DNA of 64,000 bases from Bryum argenteum (GCA_037043015.1 CM073321.1:40754420-40818419), one strand, 5' to 3'. Positions 22,741 to 34,675 are shown, counted from the stretch's first letter. Numbers and translations are program-made. Notes: generated from the sequence alone by a model not told the origin.

Positions 22741-23520
22741 CATAATCACATTGCCGTCCTGCTCTTGATCCTCCTGCTCTGGGTCCTCTTGCTTTTGGCG
22801 CTCGGGCTTTTGGAGCGGTGTGGGTTGCTTGGGCTCTGGGCGTTGTGCTCTTGTTTTTGGCGCTTGGGCTCTTGGAGGTGCACCTGCTATTTTGAGTGCT
22901 GCCAGTAAGACTCGGGCAGTTACAGGGACTCTCATCACGGAAATTGGTTCCCCTGTGAAGACGTCCCTCCTCTTTTGCATTTGTAGGCGCACTAAGGTTG
23001 ACTCTTCAAGGTAAGGCAATCAGACTGGGCGTACATGTGATATAGGAAGAGTCCTAGGGGTCAGCCCTTCTTGTTGCTCATCTTGTTCACCACCTTAGGA
23101 GAGTTATTCTTCCAAAATAATATTTCATCTGATCACCCGTCGGCCTTCGTATGACTCCACAATGGCGTTAAGGAGTTGGTTGGCAATGAAGGCCGGCTTC
23201 TTCCGGTTCAAGGTAGGCACCAGGAACCTCAACAGCCCTTGCATCCAAACTTTGGTGCTTTGCTCTCCATGGAAACCGTCGTGCTCGTTTGTTGCGTTGT
23301 AGAATCCAGCGGCCAAGGTGGGATTGTTGCGCATCTTGATGTACCACGTGTTCAAAGCCAGGAAGTTGTATGTCATCCGCCAGCAGCTCTTCTCCAAGAA
23401 TTTGGATTTTACCCCAATTGAATTGCGGTGGCGTTGTTCTAGTCAACACCTCCACGATAATCGCCACTTCGTGGATGTCGCAGGTGACGTTGTAGAGACC
23501 GGCGCAGCCCATGCGCCTTA
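22741..23520 (-). pseudogene. decayed gene of an unknown family, copy 1
   Basis: The minus-strand frame 23397-23125 reads LALNTWYIKMRNNPTLAAGF, FYNATNEHDGFHGEQ, then FLVPTLNRKKPAFIANQLL and IVESYEGRRV. The continuation in another frame holds MQKRRDVFTGEPISVMRVP and a Gln/Pro/Glu-rich tail. A paralogous, more decayed copy lies at 24.95-25.79 kb (FYHSAHEHNHFKGAQ, IINKLLRAILKAYEDNQV in shifting frames). I do not recognise the family; frames are broken in both copies. Confidence 0.4.
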
Positions 23521-24949
23521 GGTCGTGCTAGAGCTCTGTTTGGACTCCCGCATTCGCAGGTATCTCTTGGCGGGCCTCGTTGCGATTTTCATCCCGTACC
23601 TGAAAACCATTGTGCTGGCGTGCGCTCTCCTAGTACTCTGATCCTTCTGTAGAACAAGGCGCTTCATTAATCGCGCAGACAAATGCAAGGTCACGCAGAG
23701 ATGAACGTTGGGCGCTGACAATGAATGCGAGAGCGCGGAGATGAAACAAAGGTGCGCGCGGAAAACAGTGAAGGATGAAAAGAGAATTGTAAAACACAAG
23801 CGTTCTACAATGGGGGGTAATAAGGAGGGAGATAGTAGAGGTAAGAAATGGCAACGCCTCACAAGGACATACGTGTCAATCCGGGTCCGGCGACGTCGCC
23901 ATCAACGCCCGACTTGCGTCCGGTTCAGTTTGTACTCGAGCTTCACTGTATCTAGGAACGCATGTATACGGAAGTGACCATATCCGGGAACGCTCGTATT
24001 TGGACCGTGCAATTGTACTAGGGTTCAGTTGTACTCGGATTTAGTCGTATCCGATTCAGCTATTGTCCGGCTGAATCTTGTCCTTTTGATCCTTGCCCAA
24101 CTAAATTCTATTCATGCATTGGTTATATATAATTTAAAAAACCCCTTAAACTACACTAATCCTTACGCTTAACCATCAGCCCTGAGGGGGACCCTTCAAG
24201 CTACTCAATTTTTATCCTAACACTAACAGGATAGGCCGGTATACATACCTTTATTTGTTCAATTTTTTTTTTCTACTCCTAAGTACTATTCGGACCCAAT
24301 TTACTTGATTATAGGAAAACACGGTTTGACATCAGCTTCCTTGTGCCCTTTGGAAACGCAATACTAGATCCGGAGAGTCCATATCCTATTCTTCATCTCG
24401 CCTCTTCTCATCGACATCGACGAGGTCATAATCCTTTTTGCCCTCATCTAGGTCGTCGAAGACGAGGTCCAACCTCAACCTTCTCCAAGATGCCCTCGTC
24501 CTCCGTGGCACGAGCTCATCTTTCGGGTTGTCCATCGAGGATTTGTCCTAATTTGATGCTGCTTAAGCTAACTCACATTCTTGCGTACGCCTTTTGTTCC
24601 AAGGAGGGCGCCTCTCTGCCCCTTGTTCCGTGGCACTAGGAGGGTCTAGAGTCCTCTTTGGTTCATTCGCTCTAGTCTAAGCTCGAGACCTCCAAAAGTA
24701 GGTGCCACCTCCTTCTTCTTCATCCTTGCTTTCCTAAACGGGAATTGAAGGAGGTAGTGGAGTCCCTTTCGGGGAAGTATAGAGATCTCTGGCCTGGGGA
24801 GTCTTGCCTTAGTTGAGGTAGCGCCCGGCCGCTCGATGGTGTCTCTTGCATTAAACTACTCCAGGTAGCCATCTCTTGAGTTGGTGCAACTTGTCTAGGA
24901 GTCGTCACTACTCATCGGGGGGCTGCTAGACTCCTTACTTGGGCTGCTT
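23521..24949. other. stretch without a recognisable gene
   Basis: Short frames on both strands without motifs. Part may be decayed 5' or 3' sequence of the two paralogous remnants on either side. Confidence 0.3.
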
Positions 24950-25790
24950 ACCTCAAGCTTCCTATCCCTAGCATTGCTTCTTTCGCTTCCGATGTTGAGC
25001 CTCCCGCCATTGCCTCTCCCTCCACCATCCAGGCGGCTACAGGGATATCTTCTGCAAGTATGTGGTCCCTAGGAAACAATTTCCTCCTCTTTTTGAAGAA
25101 GAGGCACAACTTGGTAACCTCTCTTGGAGTAAAGCATTTGCATTGTGCATAGAGATGGTAAAAAAAGGAAGCAAGGAGACAACCTTTCTTCTTGTACACC
25201 TTTTTTACCTCCTTTGCGATGATGTCTTTTAGAATAAGGCTCCATCCACTCAGTCACTTGATTGTCTTCGTAGGCCTTGAGAATGGCCCTCAACAATTTG
25301 TTTATAATGGTTGCTGGATTCTTGGAGTTTAGAATCCGTACCAGGAACTTAAGTACGTGCCGCTCCGTAGCATTGATGCAGTTACTTTGTTCCTCTTTAA
25401 CAGATTAGATGCTTGTAAGTAGTTATCACGCACATGTAATATTATCATGCACTGCGCCCCTTTGAAGTGGTTGTGCTCGTGCGCCGAGTGGTAGAACCTG
25501 GCTAATAAGGTCCACTCTCCTCACACTTTGATGTACGGGGTCTCTAACGCTGGAAACCCATGGGTCATCCTCGAGCAGCCCTCCTTCCAGAAATCTCCTC
25601 CTCTCGACTAGATTGCCAAGAAATCTTTGAATCCCGGTTAAGATCTCCTCAATGATTTCTGCGTTGTAGATCTTTCAACAAACGTAAAAGAACCTAGCGC
25701 ACGATATGCGCTCGAGGTCTTCGAGCAACAGTGGCCGGGCTGCAACCCTCGCCGATATCTCCGAGGTAGCGGACAATCTTCTAGTTGATC
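24950..25790 (-). pseudogene. decayed gene of the same unknown family, copy 2
   Basis: Minus-strand pieces match copy 1 in order: FYHSAHEHNHFKGAQ near 25490, NNKLL/LLRAILKAYEDNQVTEW near 25260-25300, FFKKRRKLFPRDHI near 25080. Many stops and shifts. The 62 bp at 25384-25446 (coding HVRDNYLQASNLLKRNK here) recurs inverted at 26100-26162. Confidence 0.4.
25384..25446. repeat. left arm of a 62-bp inverted repeat
   Basis: Its reverse complement lies at 26100-26162 with a single mismatch visible (agcatct versus agcatat). The arms are about 650 bp apart. Confidence 0.9.
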
Positions 25791-25843
25791 TACAAACCGG
25801 CTAGAATGCACATTGGTGTCGGTGGAGAAGACAAGGACGTAGC

Positions 25844-26050
25844 CGGGGTGTGAGCGTAGAACGTAGAGCGGTCAGCGGTGAGGGCAGAATTTCTAATTTT
25901 AGAGCGGTGATTTCGTATTTTTAGTAAGAAAATTTTAAAATTTGTTTTTTTTAATTTTTAAAAAGAATATTCCTGAGAATATTCTAATATTCTTGACTTA
26001 TTACAGTGGATTTTGGACCCTAAACTCGTGGAATTGGGAGATAGAATTTT
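25844..26050 (+). repeat. repeat end block: GAGCGGTGAG array then conserved flank
   Basis: ggtgtgagcgtagaacgtag and agcggtcagcggtgag are followed about 150 bp later by a ggaccctaaact-cgtgg-att word. The same order occurs after 52514 and 63120 (gggtccctaattccgtggtt; ccaaatccgtggatttagat). Three direct copies and one inverted copy suggest transposon termini. Confidence 0.6.
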
Positions 26051-26099
26051 GAAATTATGCATTCTTGAAATGCATACAAAGACATTCCTGAACTCAAAC

Positions 26100-26162
26100 G
26101 ATAATATTACATGTGCGTGATAACTACTTACAAGCATATAATCTGTTAAAGAGGAACAAAGT
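26100..26162. repeat. right arm of the 62-bp inverted repeat
   Basis: Reverse complement of 25384-25446 with one mismatch. It is a fragment of the decayed gene family at 24.95-25.79 kb in opposite orientation. Confidence 0.9.
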
Positions 26163-26670
26163 TTTTGGAACATGTATAATTATATATATTGATTTTCACT
26201 AAATTGTGAAATCATACTACGTTTGATAGGAAAGATACAATTGTATAGTATAACATATAGAGTTTGTGTAGGGTCACTCTCTTCTACGTCGTCTAGTCTG
26301 TTCGATAGTCTAGCACTCCACTCTCAAGAATCCTTTTTACCTCATCAAAACTGAAGGTAGCCGCCTGGATAAAAAGGTCTCTATCAGCATGAAATGTACA
26401 GATAATAATAGAGACATAGTATTGGTGCTTACAGGGTTTATATAGACATCTTTTCCTGCCCAATTTAGCAATTGTGTCCTTCATCACTAGGCAAGTACAA
26501 TTAGGCAATGCACTTGTTGAAAGTTTAAATACTGACTCCGAATCTGACTACAGATCGACATTATAACCAGGCTGCAGTATCATGTTCACCTTAAATATGC
26601 TTGCTTGCAAAGCTCGAGCATAATTAATTCCCTTCATATGCTTCGGAATCGTAGTAGAGACGCGCCAAAA

Positions 26671-27105
26671 TTATATGGATTTTCTTAATTTGGGGAAGAC
26701 GTTGGCATCATCCGGCACCAGAATGTGTGACAAGTCTTGTGGAGGGACAACATTCTTGAATGTGCGGTTTAGAAGAAGGCGTTCATTCCGTGGAAGTTGA
26801 AATCGTACATTCTCTAACGTCTCGATTTTGCTACGTCTCTGATTTTTTCCTGTTTTCATGGGCCATACTAAAGGGATAGGTGGTTGATTTTGGGTCCGAG
26901 AAAACTGCTCAACCCATCTCAAACGAGTACCCTTTATACACCTCTCAATATCGTCTGCACAGAAAAAGAATTGTTCTTCTAATTTGCGTCTGCGTTGAGG
27001 AGACTGCCATATTTTTAGCGTAAGTAGGAGTCGGGGTAGCCTTCCTGTTACCCGACTCACGTCACATGGTAACCACAGCGGCCAAAACAAGAGCAGCAGC
27101 AACAA
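26671..27105 (-). CDS. unrecognised open frame, likely gene remnant
   Basis: The 144-codon frame holds WQSPQRRRKLEEQFFFCADD and RLRWVEQFSRTQNQPPIPLV, followed by FKNVVPPQDLSHILVPDDA. It looks more coding-like than its surroundings but has no motif I know. It lies to the left of the hAT-like insertion; minus-strand coding-like sequence also flanks the insertion on its right, so both may belong to one older gene. Confidence 0.3.
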   Translation of the reverse strand: MLLLLLFWPLWLPCDVSRVTGRLPRLLLTLKIWQSPQRRRKLEEQFFFCADDIERCIKGTRLRWVEQFSRTQNQPPIPLVWPMKTGKNQRRSKIETLENVRFQLPRNERLLLNRTFKNVVPPQDLSHILVPDDANVFPKLRKSI

Positions 27106-27488
27106 CAGGGCAACCGCGGCACATTTAGCGGTGGCGATAGCACCTGACTGAAGTCACCACGATAGTTGATAAGGGCACCGCCCGATTTCCAGGACCTCAG
27201 CGGTAGCCGTAGTATATGAAACAGTAGAAAATAGAAGAGAGGCACTCGTTGTAGTCACTATAGAAGCACACATTCGGCATAGCTCTAGACTCTCGAATGT
27301 ACTGTGATTCCATGACATGATTCCAAAGGCCAAAGAGCCAAAACACTCCTCCCAATTTTGTATTCATCTTGTACTCCTCCACTTCTCCTATCTGCTGGCT
27401 GTGATTCCATGGATGACCATAGCTGAAAACCTAACTCCTCTTCTATGCTTCTCCCGCTCTATCTCTGCACTCACACGGTCTCCGCGGT

Positions 27489-27496
27489 ATCAGAAT
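27489..27496. repeat. 8-bp target duplication, left copy (ATCAGAAT)
   Basis: Matches ATCGGAAT at 34668-34675 in 7 of 8 bases, immediately outside the CAGGG termini. Eight-base duplications are the hallmark of hAT elements. Confidence 0.7.
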
Positions 27497-27699
27497 CAGG
27501 GTTGTCTTATTAGACACACTTTTCGGAATGTCTGTCTGAATTGTCGTATTGGACATGTCTGTTAGACGTCCGATCGACGGGAATGTCGACCGTACCAAAA
27601 ATTGTATAGTAAAAAACTTGTTGAGATTGACATTGAGGTAAAAAGCTATTTTCCTACGTGGCGTAGGGTCAATAATAACGTGGAAAATAAAAATACACA

Positions 27700-28235
27700 T
27701 CACAGTGGGCGACCGCGGGTGGGCGACCTCGCTAGGCAACCGACGGTAGCATAGGGGCAAACGTCGGTCGCCTACGGCGATCGCCGATTGCCCTACGCTG
27801 CCGCGCGTAGGCGACCAGCGGTTCAGTAGGGAGACCGGGCGGTCGCCCTGACAACCACTTCTAGGCGACCTGATGGGCATAGACAAAGTGTCCGCGATCC
27901 TATTTGTACCCCTCTTGTTGGGGCAAACGCCGACACAGCCGATGGGCAAACGTCGCTCAGTGGGGCGACCGCCGATACAGCTGATGGGCGAACCTAGCTG
28001 AGAGGGCGACCAACGGTCTACTTGATGGGCAAGGACAAAGTGTCAGCGTGACTATCCGTACCCCTCCTCTTAGGGCGACCGCTAATACACCCGATGGGCG
28101 AACGTCGCTCAGTGGGGCAACCGCCGATATAGCCGATGGGCGAACGTCGCTCAGTGGGGCGACCGCCGATCCAGCTGATGGGGAACGTAGCTCAGAGGGC
28201 GACCGGCGGTCTACCTCTTTGAACAAAGGACATGA
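27700..28235. repeat. GC-rich subterminal array with GACCG-S-CGGTC words, left end
   Basis: A roughly 50-bp unit (ggcgaacgtcgctcagtggg then gcgaccgccgat) recurs several times with variations. The core GCGACCG-S-CGGTCGC is an odd-length palindrome. The opposite end of the element has a shorter version. Confidence 0.85.
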
Positions 28236-28660
28236 ACTTTGAAGAGCCATAACTTTTTCACTTGGACTCTGTTCTGGACAAAATCACTTGGGTTGGGTCC
28301 CAAATTAAGTCTTGTTTATGTTGTAAAAATTGCAGACTCATACAATTAAGTATAAAAAAGTGGCATGCATTTTAGTGAAGGGAGTATTTGTTTTTTGGGT
28401 TTTTAAACATTTGGCATGTTTTACCATAATTGCAAGCCTATTATGTGACATCAAAAATGTTTTTGCATGATTTGTTTTACGCAAGTGTGATCTTTAGATG
28501 CATCCCACAATCTTTGTAGTTGGAAGTATTTTGATCCAGATATTTTTAGTATTGGCTTTGCAATGATATTTGTACGATGAAAAAAGTGAAAAAGTGGATG
28601 ATTTTTGAAGAGATAGATCTCCTTCAACCATCTTTAGATTTTGAGTTTATTTTCCTAATC
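28120..28660. repeat. left long inverted arm
   Basis: Reverse complement of 33843-34330 with high identity over more than 450 bp; for example ggaagtattttgatccagat near 28521 pairs with atctggatcaaaatacttcc near 33936. With arms this long, the single-stranded element could form a large foldback. Confidence 0.9.
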
Positions 28661-30053
28661 TAGTCCAACTAGATTAGCAAGATGTAAAATTTGAATTCTT
28701 ATTTAGTTTCCTTAGCATAATATATAGAGACAAAATCAAAATGGATATACAAGGTCTTGTCATATTCATAAATATGATGAAGGTCCCATAACTTTTAGGC
28801 TAGATTTTTGTAGCAAGATCTGAGCTGTAAAGTCCTTGTGAATAAAAGTGTTCAAAGTATATATATGCATGGGTCTTTTGAGTTTAAAGTGAGATGTTAG
28901 GTTTATTCCTTTTACCTTTAAGACTTGTAAAAGCGCAAAATGTTTCCTCCAAAACTGGAAGTGAGATATAAGGTGCAGCAAAAGGCCAAATGCAGTGGAG
29001 ATAGGGTCAGTGGGGTTGTTTTAGGGTACATTCAACATACCTTCAAAAGGCAGCAGCAATGGAGTTTGATGCTGCAAGGGGGTACTGCAAAACTTGAGTG
29101 TCCTTTTTTTTTTGTGGTTGGGTTGATGGTACCTTCCCACCAGTAGGTGCAAGCCTACTTCATTTAATGGTTGCACGCCATTTTCCAGTTTACATTTCCA
29201 TTCATTTTAAGCATTGCAAAAACAATGTCATCTCAATCAGTGCGATGGATCTATTCAAATTTGAAAAAAAGCATGTCTTTAGGCACATTATTTTTCCAAA
29301 GGCAACTTGGATTTCGAAATGTCTCCCTTACGCAGTCATATGCGACAAGGGCAATGTGGGAAATCATCTCCGATGAGGAAGGCCGAGTTCGACAAGGAGA
29401 AGGGTGATTTTCAGCATTGACGGGGAGCAAGTGGTTGACAAACATAAACATTTGTGAGAGTTCATCAAAATAAAATTCTGTAATTTGGATGGATGAATTT
29501 TCCATAATCCCCGATTGTTGGGGAAATATCGTGTAACATGGGATTATCCGCTGTAATTGGTTTACTATTTGAACGCAAATATTTTGAGCATGTCTTTACG
29601 GAGACCAAGCCTACCTTTCTCTGGAAGCTATTGCACCATTTAGCAGAGTAGCGTCGCCTTGTGCAAGTAGAGGTGAGACAAAGTTTTGAAATCTACTCTC
29701 CAACACGACAAAATTTTTAACCCATGGGCTTGTTTTTTCTTCTACAAATCGGCCTCAAGGGCTTTACACATGGGGGAATTGGCTACCACTTTCTTAATTG
29801 TTGAATTTGTTCTCCAAGTGGCCCATGGACTCAGAATGTGAGTGGATTCCCTTGCAGCTTTGTTAGGGCCTCTTTACACTAGAGGCGAGATGCCGTGAGG
29901 AGAGAAATTTCAGCCAATGGGAGGCGTAGAAACCGAGAAGACCAAAGAATATCACTTTACACTCGAAATTTTCAGCCCAAGGGACATAAGGAGGAGAAAA
30001 TGACATGGACAACACTTTTGTCCTTCGTGGCAGCAAAAAGGCACCTATTTGAT

Positions 30054-30116
30054 GGCCTCCGGATTTTGCGTCAGGCCCACCTCAAGAGGTGGGCCTGACG
30101 CAAATTCCGGGAGGCC
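30054..30116. repeat. near-perfect long palindrome
   Basis: Two 19-bp arms (30065-30083 and 30086-30104), perfect complements around a 2-nt AA loop, extended by ggcctcc-gg and ccgg-gaggcc with small mismatches. It lies inside the MITE and would form a strong cruciform. Confidence 0.95.
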
Positions 30117-30176
30117 GTTTGGCCAAAATTCTCACAGCCAATCAATTTCATTATTTTAAGAATATTTCAGAACAGT

Positions 30177-30292
30177 GTGAACAGTGAAATCAGCACTTTA
30201 TTTTGTGAACAGTGAAATCAGCACTTTATTTGTGAACAGTGAAATCAGCACTTTATTTTGTGAACAGTGAAATCAGCACTTTATTTTGTGGC
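30177..30292. repeat. 27-28-bp tandem repeat, four copies
   Basis: gtgaacagtgaaatcagcac followed by tttattt(t) repeats four times in the MITE interior; one copy lacks a T. Confidence 0.95.
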
Positions 30293-30904
30293 CCCTTCTC
30301 ACTTTACACTATAACCAAAGGCCGTCAAGTTCAAAGGTTGGCTTCTCAAGGATGAGCCACGGCCCATGTGAGGTTTTCTCCACGGCCTCTCTCCTCTAGT
30401 GTAAAGAGGCCCTTAGCCTTGACTCCCCATGTAAAGCGTCCCTTATTATTAAGCAAATTATTAAGTGATGCTAGGGCATTTATTAGTGAGGTATAGATCT
30501 GTACAGAGAGCCATCCCCGGTGGACACAGAAGAAGAGTGGGTTAGATCAGTTGCTCTAAAAAAAGCCAAGGCTTAATAAAGCAAAAAGGAATGAAAAAAA
30601 TGATGAAAATGAAACCTTGGCTTCTAAATGAATGCTTGGCTTCCCAAGGAAGCCCCATTCCCATTCATCAAATCTAGGGCAGGGCAGCTAATCAAAGACC
30701 CAATCAGGAAAATTGCAGCCTGATTTGTTTGTTTTGATCGTGGACCCAAAATTAAGCATCTGACTGGGGTTAACTTAAAAGAGGAGGATTGAGTCCAGCC
30801 CTGGATTAACTTAACCTATCTTAACCCGTACAACACAAATCAACCCCAACGATCACGACGGAGCCTTAATCCTAATTAGTCAGACCCTGCCCCCTGCTTA
30901 GCTA

Positions 30905-31528
30905 CCGTAGTAGGAAGGCAGGGTCCGCAAAAAATAATTCCCAAAAAAATTGTCGAAAAATAAAATAAATTAATGGAGTAATTTGTCGAAGTCAACAAAA
31001 ATTAATGCAATGAAAAGCCTAAAAAGAAGAAAAAAAAATTTATCAGGGGGTTGTGATATTATATATTCTAGCCCCATACGTGTTTCCCAAGGCACTGACA
31101 ACTGTACACTGAGTAGGGGGAGGTCATATATGAGAAGTGCCGAGCGCCATGCTCATCACATTTGTTATTTGGTGTCGCTTTATGCTTAAAACAGCAAATG
31201 GTATTGTGCTGTCAGAGGGTGTAAAGGAAGAAATTCCTCACGGCAAATTTGGATTATTCCACGAAACAAACACTCATAGAAGGAGAAATGCACGTTCGAC
31301 GCATGTTTCAAATTGAACCATTTTCAGCGAAAATGGATGAAAATCGAGCATTCAATGAATAGTATGGACGAAAATCAAACAAAACAGTTAGTTAGCCGCC
31401 GGAAAAAATTAATGATGGCTATAAATAGCCGATTTTTTAATAATTGTTTTTGAGTTTGCCGACCCCTACTTTTTGAACTTTAATTAATTATTCGGCACAA
31501 AAGTGCCGACCTTGCCTTCCTACTACGG
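30905..31528. mobile_element. MITE-like element with TA at both borders
   Basis: Tips CCGTAGTAGGAAGGCAGGGT (30905) and reversed CCTTCCTACTACGG (ending 31528) form an inverted repeat of about 21 bp with one mismatch. TA lies outside each tip (30903-30904, 31529-31530), as for Tc1/mariner-type elements. The family is not identified. Confidence 0.55.
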
Positions 31529-31699
31529 TATTCTTAACCCCAGGTTAAGTAATAAGGCAACATTCCCTTTCTCAACAAATCTGGCTTAGCCATTCCTAGA
31601 TAACTCAAATAAATAAAATTTTTATTTTTGCCATCCCCCCATATGTTCCTTTTCTAGCTTGGACTTCGTTTTCCATGCAATACAATCACCCTCCTTTCG

Positions 31700-31885
31700 G
31701 CAAATATACTAGTTTAAACTTCAAAAGTGCTCCTTGTTAACTCTTGATATCTATGCATTTTTGTGGTAAGAATTTATTGTAAAGTGTCTTAGGCAAATAT
31801 ACTAGTTTAACTCTAAAAGTGCGCCTTGTTTACTCTTGATATCTATGCAAGTATCAAGGCATGTTTATTGTAAAGTGAGAGCACT
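31700..31885. repeat. imperfect tandem duplication of about 95 bp
   Basis: gcaaatatactagtttaa and ctcttgatatctatgca followed by ttattgtaaagtg occur in the same order twice, starting near 31700 and 31794. Confidence 0.8.
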
Positions 31886-32022
31886 ATTATAGTACAAGCG
31901 ATGGACAGTTCAAATGCTTGAGGAGAACTCTCTACATTTTAAAACAACATTTATGTTTCTACGTGTAGTGATTTTTTGACACAAAACATGACAGTCTTTG
32001 TCGTAGGACACTTGTCGTGCAA

Positions 32023-32096
32023 TTTCTTAGTTACAAGAGATGCAGAAAATTGGCAGTTTTCTGCATCTTGAGTAAATAACTAAGAACACCAAGTCT
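32023..32096. repeat. two-step hairpin
   Basis: TTCTTAGTTA/TAACTAAGAA (outer arms) and AGATGCAGAAAA/TTTTCTGCATCT (inner arms, 32038-32049 and 32057-32068) enclose a 7-nt loop. Probably a small foldback repeat; no coding context. Confidence 0.85.
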
Positions 32097-32099
32097 TTT

Positions 32100-33836
32100 T
32101 TGGGTGTGGCGTGAATAAAGTGTTAGCTTGACCTTATGCATGTAAGAGCGATTAACTTTATACTTTTAATGAGATAGAATATCAACACCTTGCACACTAC
32201 TATTTCTCACCGATTGCTCAAGCAATTGCTTTGGTTCTTGAAGTATTCTTGAAATGTTTCTTGTTTTGAAATTAATCACCCCCATCTTGATAAATTAATA
32301 TCCGACATCCCCCTTCATCCCCTTAATATACACTCTTCTTGTTGCGAACTATAAACTTACCCCCTTTTTTTATGTTTTAGAATATTAAAAATAAGCATGC
32401 AGCAAACTAATCAGGTGACAACATACAAGAAATATGAGTTCCAAGGGTGGGCTTTGTGCCAAAATTAAATAAGAATAGGATGCCAAGCAGTTGGGTTTTG
32501 TGCATACTTGTCCATTATTAAACCAATAAAAGATATAGGGCACTCTTTTCTCAGAATGCTTCAATTCCAATCCTATACCAAGGTTGCTTATATGGAGAAT
32601 TTCAAGGTTGGATCATCAACGTGTTAGTTCTAATTTATGATTTTCAAGCTTTGAGCCAAAGTTTTCCAAGATGTATAAAAGATCATACTACTTTGCAAAG
32701 AAAAAAATTGCTAGAGAAAAGTTGTTTTTATCTATTACTTCCAAATGATGTAATTTTTTAATAAAATTTCTCGATGTAAGCCTACCAATGTTGTTAAAAT
32801 GAACTTATCATTTATTTCAAAAGTGGGTTATTTATTCAATAAAAGCTCACACCGTTGTAACCTATAATGATTTCCAAACTTCTAGCTAAAGCTTTCCTAG
32901 ATGTTTAAAAAATCATACTTGTTTGGAAAGTAATAAGGAAATAAATGAGGGAACATGACTATTGCTCAAAGTAATATTCGGAGAGGGATAAATTGAGCTA
33001 TTACGTTATTAGTTCATTGATAGTTACTACTCACATCTGCCTAATTTTGTTGCTTGTTAGAGATACTATTCAAGAACAACCAACTATTGACCAAACAAGG
33101 CCAATAAATATTATAGGGATTTCAATATTTCATACTTTGAGTTCGAATTACTTGCCATAGTTCTAGTGGATTTGAATACACACAGAAATTTACGCATTTA
33201 TGCTATTGTAGATAAAAGGCAATTTTGCTTGGCGGAGTTGATCATTGCTAAATTGATTGAATGGACTTGTTGGAGAAGTGAGGAAGACGAGAGCAACTCC
33301 TACCAATTTGCAATTAGTGGAAGACCTTGCTCAAGCCAATTTTTGGGTGTCTCATAATCTACCTCCACAATCCGACAAAAGTAAGCTCGGGCTTTTTCTA
33401 AGATTAGCTTTCGTATCTTAATGGACTAGATTTAATGCTAATATTCAGAACCTAGTTGTTGAACCATCTCTTCCCTCCTTTTATACACACACCTCATTTC
33501 AACAAAATTAATTAATCTCAAGTATTTAACAGAAACTACTTACCTTCCTCTCATAGTCCAAAACTTCTAATCATGTTTCATATAAATTACATAGGAAAAG
33601 TATAAATACTACTCTCCCTCTCTATTTCCCTATACAACTTGCACTTTCCCATGGCTCAAATAGTAGCCTTGCAATGATAAAAACTGACAAATATTTTACA
33701 AAGTAATTAATATAGTCCTAAACTAGACCCCTTGCACTCAAATTATACCTTACCTTCAATATATCTTCGAATGAATCGAGGTTTCTATCACCAATACGAC
33801 ACTCTAATTGGAATCCATTCTAAAATAAAAATTCAA
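32100..33836. other. AT-rich interior of the hAT-like element
   Basis: No recognisable gene. A 63-codon frame at 33166-33357 has no motif I know. Confidence 0.35.
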
Positions 33837-33842
33837 AATCTA

Positions 33843-34330
33843 ACGATGGTTGAAGGAGATCTATCTCTTCAAAAATCATCCACTTTGTCACTTTTTTCAT
33901 TGTAGAAATATCATTGCAAAGCCCATACTAAAATTATCTGGATCAAAATACTTCCAACTACAAAGATTGTGGGATGCATCTAAAGATCACACTTGAGTAA
34001 AACAAATCATGCAAAAACCTTTTTGATGTCACATAATAGGCTTGCAATGGTAAAACATGCCAAATGTTTAAAAACCCAAAAAACAAATACTCCCTTCACT
34101 AAAATGCATGCCACTTTTTTATACTTAATTGTATGAGTCTGCAATTTTTACAACATAAACAAGACTTAATTTGGGACCCAACCCAAGTGATTTTGTCCAG
34201 AACAGAGTCCAAGTGAAAAAGTTATGGCTCTTCAAAGTTCATGTCCTTTGTTCAAAGAGGTAGACCGCCGGTCGCCCTCTGAGCTACGTTCCCCATCAGC
34301 TCGATCGGCGGTCGCCCCACTGAGCGATGT
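33843..34330. repeat. right long inverted arm
   Basis: Reverse complement of the left arm. The match runs through the junction with the GC-rich array (agaggtagaccgccggtcgc near 34255). Confidence 0.9.
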
Positions 34331-34667
34331 TTGCCCATCGGCTGTATCGACGGTCGCCCAGGGGCGAACGTCGGTAGCTCATGGGTGAACGTCGGTAGTT
34401 CATGGGCAAACGTCGGTAGCTCAGGCGACCGCCAGTCTAGACGAGACGACCGCCGGTCTAGTCCTACGTGGCGCAGTCGCGCACCGTATTGCTGAGTTGT
34501 ATGGGCCACATGGCAGCCACGTAGGATTCAATGTGGACAGGGTAAACCAAGGGTAACTTTTCTGTAAAAAAAGATTCAGTAGATTCTATTAGACATTCTG
34601 AGGCTCAATGTCTGTCTGACATGTCGTGTCTGTTTGACGTTCGACAGTGTCTAATAAAACAACCCTG

Positions 34668-34675
34668 ATCGGAAT
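34668..34675. repeat. 8-bp target duplication, right copy (ATCGGAAT)
   Basis: See left copy at 27489-27496; one mismatch. Confidence 0.7.

Larger units (their letters stand above)
29866..30412. mobile_element. MITE, PIF/Harbinger (Tourist)-like, TTA target duplication
   Basis: Terminal inverted repeats GGGCCTCTTTACACTAGAGG at 29866 and, reversed, ending at 30412. TTA lies directly outside on both sides (29863-29865 and 30413-30415). A 3-bp TTA/TAA duplication and tips beginning GGGCC are typical of Tourist-like MITEs. The 547-bp interior holds a long palindrome and a 27-28-bp tandem repeat and has no transposase. Confidence 0.75.
27497..34667. mobile_element. hAT-like 7.2-kb element with long inverted arms
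   Basis: Both ends read CAGGGTTGT-Y-TTATTAGACA inwards (left at 27497, right end reversed at 34667), flanked by the near-perfect 8-bp duplication. Inside the tips are GC-rich arrays of GACCG-S-CGGTC (27.70-28.23 kb and 34.26-34.46 kb), then long inverted arms (28.12-28.66 kb against 33.84-34.33 kb). Removing the element and one target copy gives a continuous minus-strand frame across the join (TVLIPIPRRPCECRDRAGEA). I find no transposase inside, so it looks non-autonomous. Two MITE-like elements are nested in it. The left and right tips differ beyond about 20 bp, so left and right termini may come from diverged subfamilies. Confidence 0.7.

Noticed and set aside
31000..31330. Possible THAP-type zinc finger (WYCAVRGCKGRN) inside the TA-bordered MITE
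   Set aside because: Only one Cys pair is seen, no downstream AVPTIF or C-terminal His/Cys partner, and the frame breaks.
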